This document shows, one piece after another, positions 9,842-16,488 of a DNA stretch of 64,000 nt; positions within the stretch are counted from its first letter, which is position 1, and every line of letters begins with the position of its first letter. This DNA comes from Bacteroides cutis (GTDB lineage Bacteria > Bacteroidota > Bacteroidia > Bacteroidales > Bacteroidaceae). Location of the stretch: positions 186,001 through 250,000 of the forward strand of contig NZ_OEST01000002.1 of NCBI RefSeq assembly GCF_900241005.1. The letters run 5' to 3'. A program made the position numbers and the translations under genes. The notes beneath the pieces were generated by a model, which saw only the letters and a list, made by a program, of their open reading frames with translations, was not told the origin of the DNA and ran no database searches.

Positions 9842-9873
9842 CAAAGATAATGTAAACTTTACATAGAATGAAA
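9842..9873 (-). promoter_or_regulatory. Predicted promoter of addA-addB
   Basis: On the minus strand, TTTC (complement of 9870-9873), 20 nt, then TATCTTTG (complement of 9842-9849), a perfect -7 element. The ATG of addA at 9813 is about 29 nt further on. This gives addAB a constitutive start independent of the invertible capsule promoter. Confidence 0.55.
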
Positions 9874-9906
9874 TGAATGTGTTTATTTTATCAAATACAT
9901 TCATTT
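9871..9906. repeat. 10-bp inverted repeat upstream of addA
   Basis: AAATGAATGT at 9871-9880 and ACATTCATTT at 9897-9906 form a perfect inverted repeat with a 16-nt loop. There is no T run on either side, so it is unlikely to be an intrinsic terminator; it could be an operator. It overlaps the -33 region of the predicted addA promoter. Confidence 0.4.
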
Positions 9907-9980
9907 AAAATATGAATAAATAATAAAGAATATTTGTGTAATCAGTTGAAAATAAGTTGTATACGTCTAATTCTTGAGGG

Positions 9981-9998
9981 TGTTTTTTAAACGTTCGT
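9981..9998 (+). repeat. Left inverted repeat (IRL) of locus 1 promoter
   Basis: TGTTTTTTAAACGTTCGT, perfect complement of 10192-10209. The same 17-bp core GTTTTTTAAACGTTCGT occurs in the locus 2 repeat at 49665-49681. Confidence 0.88.
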
Positions 9999-10008
9999 TT
10001 GATGTACG

Positions 10009-10039
10009 CAAAGATAAGAGTGATTTTTATACTGGCAAA
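10009..10039 (-). promoter_or_regulatory. Capsule locus 1 promoter, pointing left (OFF)
   Basis: Minus-strand TTTG (complement of CAAA 10036-10039), exactly 19 nt, TATCTTTG (complement of 10009-10016). Ten nt separate the -7 element from the ACGAACG core of the inverted repeat, identical to locus 2. In this orientation it fires toward addA. Confidence 0.82.
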
Positions 10040-10191
10040 ATGTTTGATAAAAAATATTTTTGTATTTCAAGGATATGGAAGTTAATCCTTTCATTTTCAG
10101 AGTCTCATGTCTTATTTGATTTCAGAGTAATATTCCTTCTTTTCATTCTTTTTCCTCGTTTTACATACAAGGCTAAAAAAGTGTTTTTTAT

Positions 10192-10209
10192 ACGAACGTT
10201 TAAAAAACA
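10192..10209 (-). repeat. Right inverted repeat (IRR) of locus 1 promoter
   Basis: ACGAACGTTTAAAAAACA, reverse complement of 9981-9998 with no mismatch. It is the end nearest upxY. Confidence 0.88.
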
Positions 10210-10266
10210 TCCGTTTGTATTCAATTCATTCGTTTTCAGATAGATACGGTATATGTAGTAACATTC

Positions 10267-10300
10267 CGGTTTGAAAGATAAAACTGTCTCTTTCAAACCG
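10267..10300 (+). promoter_or_regulatory. 12-bp hairpin at the upxY1 start
   Basis: CGGTTTGAAAGA at 10267-10278 and TCTTTCAAACCG at 10289-10300 are a perfect stem with a 10-nt loop. It buries the TTG at 10271. It could limit translation or be an RNA element used by UpxY; this is inference. No U run follows, so it is not a simple terminator. Confidence 0.5.
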
Positions 10301-10882
10301 CGAAGCGTACCCGTTCCTGAGGTCTTCATTCCCAAAGCACTTCCTCAAGTGATTGAAAGTCAAAGATATTGGTTTGCCGCCCGTACACGTGACAAGCAAG
10401 AATTCGCTGTCCGCAGGATTCTGGAAAGCCTGAAAGCGGAAGAAGGTATGGATATTGAATTCTATCTTCCCACAAGGACTGTGGTCACCCAACTGAAGTA
10501 CCGCAGGAAGAGAAGTGAGGTCCCTGTCGTCCGGAACTTGATATTTGTCCGTGCCACCAAAAAGACAGCCTGCGACATACCCAATGTCTACGGGGTCCCC
10601 CTTTTCTATATGCGCGACCTTTCCACCCGTTCCCTTCTGGTCGTCCCCGAGAAGCAGATGGAGGACTTCATGTTCGTCATGGACCTGAGTCCCGACGGTG
10701 TCAGCTTCGACAACGGAGCATTGTCTGCGGGCCATAAGGTCAGGGTCGTCAAGGGCGACTTCTGCGGTATTGAGGGGGAAACCACCACCCGTTCCAACAA
10801 GACTTACGTGGTCATCCGTATCAAGGGTATCCTGACCGCTACCATCAAAGTGCCCAGGTCCTATCTGAAAATAATAGAGTAA
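10271..10882 (+). CDS. UpxY-type capsule transcription antiterminator (locus 1)
   Basis: About 203 residues from TTG 10271; no ATG exists upstream before an in-frame stop at 10259, and the first ATG (10448) falls inside the conserved domain. GTG 10349 is an alternative start that removes 26 residues. The N-terminal NusG-like domain begins at RYWFAARTRDKQEFAVRRIL, and a KOW-type domain follows (HKVRVVKGDFCGIEGE). Family knowledge: UpxY proteins are locus-specific antiterminators that stop premature termination in the leader of their own capsule operon. It is first in the operon and followed 28 bp later by upxZ. The G+C of upxY, upxZ and the next gene is clearly higher than that of the downstream sugar genes. 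Confidence 0.88.
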   Translation: MKDKTVSFKPRSVPVPEVFIPKALPQVIESQRYWFAARTRDKQEFAVRRILESLKAEEGMDIEFYLPTRTVVTQLKYRRKRSEVPVVRNLIFVRATKKTACDIPNVYGVPLFYMRDLSTRSLLVVPEKQMEDFMFVMDLSPDGVSFDNGALSAGHKVRVVKGDFCGIEGETTTRSNKTYVVIRIKGILTATIKVPRSYLKIIE

Positions 10883-10910
10883 CATTTTAATCTTATCATA
10901 TTCACATTCA

Positions 10911-11396
10911 ATGAATAATCTACTTTCCCGTACTCATGAGCTCCAGCGGCTGGCCCATGAGCTGATGTATCTTGGCATGGATGGCTCCCCCGTCTATTCG
11001 GACGACTTTTGCCGTTTGAATAAGGAAGTCCTCGTCCGTTGCGACTCCCTTTTCCCGGAAAAAGGTTCTGATATTATCGAAGAGGCCGACCTGTGCCTGG
11101 CCCTCCTGATGGGTTATAATGCCACGATCTACGACTATGGCGACAAGGAGGAGAAGAAGCAGGCTGTCCTGGATCGTATCTGCAATATCCTGGCCCCCCT
11201 TGCCCCTTCCTTGCTGAAAGTACGCCTGCTGTCTTACTGCTACGGCGAGGTTTACGAGGAGTCCATGCTCCTGGAAGCCCGTTCAATCATAGGGAGCTGG
11301 CAGGGAAGCCCCCTTACCCCCGCACAGAGGGAGATCATTGAAGAGCTGCAGAATATCGAGGATAACCAATATCCTTTTGAAATACTCGAAGAGTGA
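10911..11396 (+). CDS. UpxZ-type inhibitor of heterologous UpxY (locus 1)
   Basis: 161 residues, entirely helical in appearance. Recognised by similarity to the UpxZ family and to the second copy at 50783: both share MDG/IDG-(S/T)P-(V/I)Y-(S/A)DDF-(C/A)RLN, a central ATIYD segment, RLLSYCYxEVYxES, and the EIIEEL-x2-(I/F)E(D/E)NQYP tail. Family knowledge: UpxZ proteins block antitermination by UpxY proteins of other capsule loci, so that only one capsule is made per cell. With locus 2 ON, the locus 2 UpxZ would be expected to suppress UpxY of this locus. It sits second in the operon, the standard position. Confidence 0.9.
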   Translation: MNNLLSRTHELQRLAHELMYLGMDGSPVYSDDFCRLNKEVLVRCDSLFPEKGSDIIEEADLCLALLMGYNATIYDYGDKEEKKQAVLDRICNILAPLAPSLLKVRLLSYCYGEVYEESMLLEARSIIGSWQGSPLTPAQREIIEELQNIEDNQYPFEILEE

Positions 11397-11424
11397 ACCA
11401 TTAACCTTTAAACCCCAAGTTCCG

Positions 11425-12528
11425 TTGTTCATACTGTATCTTATACTTGCCTTTGTCATATCGGTATTCATCGCCCGCATGCTTATCCCGCGCATCCTGC
11501 TCATCTCGATGCGCAAGAAGCTTTTCGACATCCCGGATTCCCGCAAGGTCCACAACAAGGCCATCCCCCGGCTGGGCGGCGTCTCTTTCTTCCCCACGGT
11601 GCTGTTCACCTTCTGCTTTATCTACGCGGTAAGGCTGCTGGAGGGCGACGGGGTGGCTTCCGTATATGCCGGCCACCTGCTTCCCGAACTGTTGCTCTTT
11701 GCCTGCGGGATGACTTTGCTCTACCTTACCGGCATCGCCGACGACCTGGTGGGCGTGCGTTATCGCCAGAAACTGGCCATACAGGTTATCTGCGCCTCCT
11801 TCTTCCCGCTTTCCGGCTTGTGGCTCAACAATCTATACGGCCTGTTCGGCATCCATGCGTTGGACCCCTGTATCGGCATGCCGTTCACCGTCCTCTCCAT
11901 AGTTTTCATCACCAATGCCATCAACCTGATAGACGGCATTGACGGGCTTGCCTCCGGCTTGAGCAGCGTTTCCCTGCTCATCTTCACTTTTCTCTTCATC
12001 GACAAGGGCCTGTGGAGCTATGCCATGCTTTCCGTCGCCACTTTCGGTGTCCTTGTCCCGTTCTTCTATTACAACGTGTTCGGCAGTGCCGAGCGTTCCC
12101 GGAAGATTTTCATGGGGGACACCGGCAGCCTTACCTTGGGTTATACGCTGAGTTTCCTTGCCATCAAATACAGCCAGGTCAATCCGGATGTCACCTCTTA
12201 TACCGAAGGCGCTTTTGTCATAGCCTTCAGTACCTTGATCATTCCCGCCTTCGATGTTGTCCGGGTAGTCATGGTACGTGCACGCGAAGGCAGGAACCCT
12301 TTTGAACCGGACAAGAACCACATCCACCATAAACTCCTTGCCATCGGGCTGTCCCCGCGGAAGGCCATGCTCGCACTGCTGTGCATGTCCTGCGCGTTCA
12401 GTGCGGTCAACATCCTGTTGATGCCCTATGTCAATAACACGGTGATGCTGGTTGCGGACATAATGGTATGGGTAGGACTGAACTTGTGGTGGGATTATAT
12501 AAGGGACAAACACAAGAAAAAGACATGA
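11425..12528 (+). CDS. Undecaprenyl-phosphate sugar-1-phosphate transferase (WecA/MraY family)
   Basis: About 367 residues with ~10 membrane segments. It should start capsule repeat-unit assembly by moving a HexNAc-1-phosphate from UDP to undecaprenyl phosphate at the inner membrane. Visible motifs: NKAIPRLGGVSFFP (cytosolic loop 1), GIADDLVGVR (acidic pair), TNAINLIDGIDGLASG, FMGDTGSLTLGY and the His-rich DKNHIHHKLLAIGLS of polyisoprenyl-phosphate HexNAc-1-P transferases. The frame is open back to ATG 11338, inside upxZ, but that segment reads as the wrong frame of upxZ. TTG 11425, just before the first membrane helix, is preferred; no good ATG lies there. The third gene of the operon. Confidence 0.85.
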   Translation: MFILYLILAFVISVFIARMLIPRILLISMRKKLFDIPDSRKVHNKAIPRLGGVSFFPTVLFTFCFIYAVRLLEGDGVASVYAGHLLPELLLFACGMTLLYLTGIADDLVGVRYRQKLAIQVICASFFPLSGLWLNNLYGLFGIHALDPCIGMPFTVLSIVFITNAINLIDGIDGLASGLSSVSLLIFTFLFIDKGLWSYAMLSVATFGVLVPFFYYNVFGSAERSRKIFMGDTGSLTLGYTLSFLAIKYSQVNPDVTSYTEGAFVIAFSTLIIPAFDVVRVVMVRAREGRNPFEPDKNHIHHKLLAIGLSPRKAMLALLCMSCAFSAVNILLMPYVNNTVMLVADIMVWVGLNLWWDYIRDKHKKKT

Positions 12529-12533
12529 CTTAA

Positions 12534-12615
12534 AGATGATGTTTAGATCGCTCATCATCATCTTTAGGTTACTAACCATCATCTTTAGGTTGCCCGTTAT
12601 TATCTTTAGTGCTAC
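12534..12615. repeat. 21-bp tandem degenerate repeats after the transferase gene
   Basis: Units start at 12556 and 12577 (CATCATCTTTAGGTT plus 6 nt, period 21) with a weaker third unit from 12598 (TTATTATCTTTAG). A related element AAAGATGATGTTTAG precedes them at 12535-12549, and a similar series is at 40659-40760. No coding potential. Function unknown. Confidence 0.6.
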
Positions 12616-12785
12616 AGCCATTATTGAATTTTCTGTGAAAAATGATGCCGCGAAGTTCACGAATAGATGGCATACCGCCAAAAAGAGATAACTGACATGT
12701 GAGTTACGTATATATGATATCTTAACAATATTCGTATATCTTAACATCTCGCGTGCGGTTTTTATTTACTAAATTTTTTATTTAA
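12616..12785. other. Non-coding gap with short repeats
   Basis: AT-rich spacer. It contains a near palindrome AACTGACATGTGAGTT (12690-12705) and a direct repeat TATCTTAACA (12718 and 12736) just before the small HTH-like gene. No perfect TAnnTTTG promoter is seen. Confidence 0.4.
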
Positions 12786-13081
12786 ATGAAAGATCAAAAG
12801 AAGAAAATCTCCCTTCATGTAGAGTTGGGTGATTTCCTGGAATCGCTGCGCTGCAGCATTCCTGTGGACGGTAAACGTCTTCCCATCCGGGAAGTGTGTC
12901 GCCGTGCGTCAATGAGTGTCTCGACTTACGAACATGTAAAAAGGGCTCCAGTTTAAACCTGAATCAGTATTATGCTGTTTTTCGCATCTACACGGGAGTG
13001 TACATAGTACATTCCGATGAGTACAACAGCCTGATACGCAGTTTTATACATTGTATGGAACAGGATTGGAAAACGCGTTGA
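12786..13081 (+). pseudogene. Small HTH-like capsule-locus protein, frameshifted (or -1 programmed frameshift)
   Basis: From ATG 12786 the frame encodes 56 residues and stops at 12956. The -1 frame continues coherently to a stop at 13081 (SSLNLNQYYAVFRIYTG onward). The switch point is the five-A tract at 12938-12942, read as A AAA AGG (12938-12944), a classic slippery heptamer type. Joined, the product is about 98 residues with an HTH-like centre (REVCRRASMSVSTYEHVKRG). The family is not named here. Either the gene is broken by loss of one A, or a full product is made by -1 slippage. Position after the initiating transferase suggests a regulatory role, which is inference. Confidence 0.6.
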
Positions 13082-13093
13082 TGATGTAACAGA

Positions 13094-13216
13094 TGACACC
13101 TTTGGCACACGTTTTTCCAACTTTCTATAGTATATATGTATTTAATGAATCAGTACTTGATATAACGTTTTACGTATACATATAAAAAGTTATAAAAGAG
13201 GGTGACAAAGGTGTCA
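13094..13216. repeat. 15-bp inverted repeat flanking a 93-bp spacer before the cupin cluster
   Basis: TGACACCTTTGGCAC at 13094-13108 and GTGACAAAGGTGTCA at 13202-13216 are inverted copies with one mismatch. The right copy is itself a hairpin (GTGACA, AAGG, TGTCAC). The enclosed 93 bp is AT-rich with no recognisable promoter. It could be an operator pair, a structured RNA or an inversion site; unlike 9981-10209, it lacks the AAACGTTCGT core. Confidence 0.5.
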
Positions 13217-13262
13217 CTACTTGCATGTTTTTTTTGTATTCCACTTTATTCTTTCATTTACT

Positions 13263-13670
13263 ATGGATTTAACCAATGTAAAAATTATTAACTTACCTAA
13301 ATTCTTAGATAAGCGGGGAAACCTATCTATCATTGAAGAGTTCAAGAACATCCCCTTCAAGATAGAACGTACCTACTGGATTTACGACGTGCCCGGCGGC
13401 GAAGCTCGCGGCGGTCATGCCTACAAGGAAAACCAGGAATTCATAGTGGCCCTTTCGGGCAGTTTCGACGTGATACTGGATGACGGGAAAGAAAAGAAGA
13501 CATTTTCTTTAAACCGTTCCTACTATGGTCTTTATGTGCCTAAAGGTTTATGGCGGGAAATGAATAATTTCTCTACTAATTCGCTGGCATTGGTACTGGC
13601 TTCCACACCCTACGACACAGATGATTACATTTACGATTATAGTAAATTTATTAAATTGAATAATGAATAA
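13263..13670 (+). CDS. FdtA/WxcM-like cupin, sugar 3,4-ketoisomerase family (copy 1)
   Basis: 135 residues from ATG 13263; the frame is open to 13221 but the upstream residues are hydrophobic filler. A single cupin: RGNLSIIEEFKNIPFKIERTYWIYDVPGG, then the GGHAYKENQEF segment and LNRSYYGLYVPKGLWRE. The family isomerises dTDP-4-keto-6-deoxyglucose to the 3-keto sugar before transamination. In characterised FdtA the catalytic motif is His-x-His; here it is HAY, so the second His is replaced by Tyr and activity is doubtful. It is followed by two more copies with 4-8 bp overlaps. Confidence 0.82.
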   Translation: MDLTNVKIINLPKFLDKRGNLSIIEEFKNIPFKIERTYWIYDVPGGEARGGHAYKENQEFIVALSGSFDVILDDGKEKKTFSLNRSYYGLYVPKGLWREMNNFSTNSLALVLASTPYDTDDYIYDYSKFIKLNNE

Positions 13671-14130
13671 ACCGACTGTCTATGACTGTTCTGTCATAGC
13701 ACTTCCTAAAATTGAAAACCGATCCGGAAACATAACTCCTATTCATGGGAACCTGAATGTCCCTTTTGAAATCAGGCGTGTGTTCTATTCGTATGACATT
13801 CCGGGTGGTGAGTCTCGCGGTGCCCATGCGTACAAAGAATGTCATCAATTCTTGATTGCCGCCAGTGGCAGTTATGAAGTAATGCTGGATGACGGAGTGA
13901 ATAAACGCACGGTTTTGTTGAATCGTCCTTTCTATGGGCTACATATACCTCTGGGTATTTGGGCTGCCGAACAAGGTTTCTCTTCAGGGGCAATCTGCTT
14001 GGTACTGACCTCCCAAAGTTATAATGCGGAAGATTACATACGTGACAACAATGAGTTCTTAACGTATGTCAACGGGGGGGTAAAATCTAAAATCATTCTC
14101 TCTCCTTTTGAAGAAAGGAGGGTGGCATGA
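13663..14130 (+). CDS. FdtA-like cupin, sugar 3,4-ketoisomerase family (copy 2)
   Basis: 155 residues, overlapping copy 1 by 8 bp. The same cupin core is present: SYDIPGGESRGAHAYKECHQF, then VMLDDGVNKRTVLLNRPFYGLHIPLGIWAAEQGFS. The motif is again HAY rather than HAH. The C-terminal tail (VKSKIILSPFEERRVA) resembles the interdomain linker region of the fused protein in locus 2, suggesting a former or alternative fusion with copy 3. Possible roles are a partner subunit, a 3,4-ketoisomerase of altered specificity, or a non-catalytic paralogue. Confidence 0.8.
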   Translation: MNKPTVYDCSVIALPKIENRSGNITPIHGNLNVPFEIRRVFYSYDIPGGESRGAHAYKECHQFLIAASGSYEVMLDDGVNKRTVLLNRPFYGLHIPLGIWAAEQGFSSGAICLVLTSQSYNAEDYIRDNNEFLTYVNGGVKSKIILSPFEERRVA

Positions 14131-14552
14131 CGAGAAAAACTTCTGTGTATGATTGTACCATTATAGAACTGGACAAGCATTATAGCGACAGGAAAGGAAA
14201 TATCTCTGTGATAGCAAATAGCAACACCATTCCTTTCGACATCAAGCGCACCTACTATCTGTATGATGTGCCCGGCGGTGAAAGCCGTGGCGGACATGCA
14301 CACAGAGAGTTAAGCCAGTTGATTATTGCCGCAAGCGGCAGTTTTACCGTAACCTTGGATGATGGTAACGTGAAGCGGACGTTTGTACTGAACCGCCCTT
14401 ATCAGGGACTTTATGTAGTACCCGGTATTTGGCGAACATTGGATGACTTTTCTTCGGGGGCGGTGTGCTTGGTATTGGCTTCGCATGGATATGATGAAGG
14501 AGATTATATAAGAAATTACAATGATTTTATAGAATATAAAAATGAGTATTGA
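14127..14552 (+). CDS. FdtA/QdtA-type dTDP-4-keto-6-deoxyglucose 3,4-ketoisomerase (copy 3)
   Basis: 141 residues, overlapping copy 2 by 4 bp (ATGA). The cupin has the intact GGHAHREL motif, so both histidines thought to be catalytic in FdtA are present. RKGNISVIANSNTIPFDIKRTYYLYDVPGG and LNRPYQGLYVVPGIWRTLDDFSSGAV are the flanking conserved blocks. This is the copy most likely to make the 3-keto sugar for the FdtB-like aminotransferase encoded at 17615. The dTDP-glucose-forming genes (rmlA, rmlB) are not in the window. Confidence 0.85.
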   Translation: MTRKTSVYDCTIIELDKHYSDRKGNISVIANSNTIPFDIKRTYYLYDVPGGESRGGHAHRELSQLIIAASGSFTVTLDDGNVKRTFVLNRPYQGLYVVPGIWRTLDDFSSGAVCLVLASHGYDEGDYIRNYNDFIEYKNEY

Positions 14553-16488
14553 TAATTATAAATCAGAAATTAAAAAAGCCATATTAATAAGACGTTTTGA
14601 AACACGTTTATTAAGTCTATTTTCAGAAGGTAAAATAAACGGTACGGTACATACTTGTGTCGGCGAGGAGTTAACTCCAGTTTTTATAAGTAAATATTTG
14701 TCTGATGCTGATTGGTTTTTGAGTAACCATCGTGGACATGGACATTTTATTGCAAAAACAGGTAAAGTTACTGACCTGATGGCTGAAATGATGGGGCGTA
14801 CTACAGGCATTTCCCATGGTTACGGTGGAAGCCAACATTTATATACCCAAGGCTTTATTTCTAATGGCGTACAAGGTGGCATGACTCCTATAGCTGCAGG
14901 TATGGGACTTGCAATGAAACTGTCTGATTCCGGTCGTATTGCGGTTTCTTTCTTGGGTGATGGAACTTTAGGAGAGGGCATCATTTATGAATCCTTTAAT
15001 CTTTGTGGTATCTGGAAACTTCCAGTTTTGTATGTCCTTGAAAATAACCATTATGCACAATCCACATCTTCTCAGCAAACCTTTTCCGGTGATATAAGAA
15101 AGCGGATTGAAGGTTTCGGTTTGGATTATTATAGCACGAATATTTGGGATTTAGACCAGTTGGATGTTACTTTTGAAAATGCAATAAAAAATGTACGTAA
15201 CGGTAATCCTGCTTTTGTTGAAGTAGATTGTTATAGACTAAATTCACATTCCAAAGGTGATGACAATCGTAATGAAGAAGAGATTGAAAGATTTCGTACA
15301 AAGGACATATTGACTGTTTTTGAACAGTTATATCCTGATTTATATTCGAACTATACGAAAGAGGCTGATGAATTGTTGGATCAAATAGTAAAAACTGCTG
15401 AAGAAGCACCGAAACTGGTCAATGTTACAACGAACCAATTTGTACAGAATATTCCCGTTTCGTATAAAGAGTCGGAAGGTTATGAAAAAGTGCGTGGGAA
15501 TGAATCCGCTTACAAGGCTTTGAAACACTTCTTTTCAGTCACAGACAAGTCGGTTATGATCGGTGAAGACATTGCATATCAGTCTCCCTACACATCGGTT
15601 CCTTATGGGGGTGCTTTTAAGGTTAGTAAAGATTTAAGTGATTTGTTTCCTGGCCGGGTAATAAATACCCCAATCAGTGAATCTTCGATTACAGGGGTGG
15701 GTATAGGTTTGGCGTTAATGGGGTATACCGCTTTAGTAGAAATTATGTTTGGGGATTTTATGACGTTAACATTAGACCAACTTTTACAGCATGCTTCAAA
15801 ATTTTCTTCCATGTATGGAAGAAAAGTAAATCTGCCATTATTGATTCGTACGCCTATGGGAGGACGTAGAGGATATGGGCCTACTCACTCTCAGAGTATA
15901 GAAAAATTCTTTTTAGGTATTTCGGACATCAATGTTCTAGCTATAAACGGTGCTTTGTTACCTGAAATTGTATACCAGCGCATATTTGCCAATTTGACAA
16001 CTCCAACTTTACTTATAGAAAACAAAATTCAATATACAAGAAGCAGTTTTAAAGTTCTTGATGGGTTCAAACTATTGGTTTCAGACGAAAAATTTCCTAC
16101 AACTTTATATCGTCCTGACACAAAAAATACAGATTTGACAATTGTATGTTATGGTGGTATGTTGGAAATCGTAAAATCAGTTGTTGAAAAATTAGCTTAT
16201 GATGATATAATTTGCGAAATAATATGTTTAACCCAATTAGTCCCACTCAACATATACCCTATAATTGAATCTGTCAGGAAAAGTAAGAAGATTCTAATAA
16301 CAGAAGAGGGTAGCGATTTTGCTGCATTGGGTTCTGAAATTCTATCTAATTTATTGAAGTCGGGTATTCATATCGATTCAACCAGAACATTGGGAAATAA
16401 CACAGTTATACCTTGCGCTTTAGATGCTGAAAATGCATTATTACCTAACGAAGATTCTATAATCAAAGTAATAAAAGAAATGTTATGA
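14542..16488 (+). CDS. Fused E1 alpha-beta thiamine-diphosphate 2-oxoacid dehydrogenase
   Basis: 648 residues carrying both E1 halves. Alpha half (~1-310): RGHGHFI, GGSQHL, and the ThDP/Mg motif GDG (139-141) to NN (168-169). Beta half (~320-648): VMIGEDIAYQSPYTSVPYGG, INTPISESSITG, a GRRGYGPTHSQSIEKFF segment, and a transketolase C-terminal domain. Family knowledge: E1 decarboxylates a 2-oxoacid and reductively acylates a lipoyl domain. The gene overlaps copy 3 of the cupins by 11 bp, and its stop overlaps the next gene, which encodes a lipoyl domain. No E2 catalytic core or E3 is nearby, so a normal dehydrogenase complex is unlikely. The substrate is unknown. Confidence 0.88.
   Translation: MSIDNYKSEIKKAILIRRFETRLLSLFSEGKINGTVHTCVGEELTPVFISKYLSDADWFLSNHRGHGHFIAKTGKVTDLMAEMMGRTTGISHGYGGSQHLYTQGFISNGVQGGMTPIAAGMGLAMKLSDSGRIAVSFLGDGTLGEGIIYESFNLCGIWKLPVLYVLENNHYAQSTSSQQTFSGDIRKRIEGFGLDYYSTNIWDLDQLDVTFENAIKNVRNGNPAFVEVDCYRLNSHSKGDDNRNEEEIERFRTKDILTVFEQLYPDLYSNYTKEADELLDQIVKTAEEAPKLVNVTTNQFVQNIPVSYKESEGYEKVRGNESAYKALKHFFSVTDKSVMIGEDIAYQSPYTSVPYGGAFKVSKDLSDLFPGRVINTPISESSITGVGIGLALMGYTALVEIMFGDFMTLTLDQLLQHASKFSSMYGRKVNLPLLIRTPMGGRRGYGPTHSQSIEKFFLGISDINVLAINGALLPEIVYQRIFANLTTPTLLIENKIQYTRSSFKVLDGFKLLVSDEKFPTTLYRPDTKNTDLTIVCYGGMLEIVKSVVEKLAYDDIICEIICLTQLVPLNIYPIIESVRKSKKILITEEGSDFAALGSEILSNLLKSGIHIDSTRTLGNNTVIPCALDAENALLPNEDSIIKVIKEML

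Larger units (their letters stand above)
9981..10209. promoter_or_regulatory. Invertible promoter cassette of capsule locus 1 (OFF orientation as given)
   Basis: Perfect 18-bp inverted repeats bound a 193-bp segment: TGTTTTTTAAACGTTCGT at 9981-9998 and its reverse complement at 10192-10209. The core AAACGTTCGT fits the inverted-repeat consensus that I recall for Bacteroides promoters flipped by the serine invertase Mpi. The only convincing promoter inside reads leftward, away from upxY. Flipping the segment would place the -7 element at about 10174-10181, some 90 bp before the upxY start. No invertase gene is in the window, so the recombinase acts in trans. The longer reading frames that cross this cassette are not genes. 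Confidence 0.88.

Noticed and set aside
10043-10062. Rightward promoter TTTG/TATTTTTG in the locus 1 cassette
   Set aside because: The -7 matches, but the TTTG is only 8 nt away and no TTTG lies at 19-21 nt; the leftward promoter is complete.
9974-10335. Open frames across the locus 1 promoter (both strands)
   Set aside because: They cross the inverted repeats and promoter elements, have no family resemblance, and would be broken by inversion.
10226-10885. 219-codon minus-strand ORF opposite upxY1
   Set aside because: Antisense of the recognised UpxY protein.
12556-12609. CRISPR array
   Set aside because: Units are 21 bp with no unique 30-nt spacers, few copies and no cas genes.
11833-12747. 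Long minus-strand ORF of 304 codons opposite the WecA-like gene
   Set aside because: Shadow of the GC-rich transferase coding strand; composition is His/Asp-rich and lacks any domain.
12896-13081. Independent 61-residue gene
   Set aside because: Its first residues are out-of-frame reading of the upstream small gene; it makes sense only as the -1 continuation of the gene starting at 12786.
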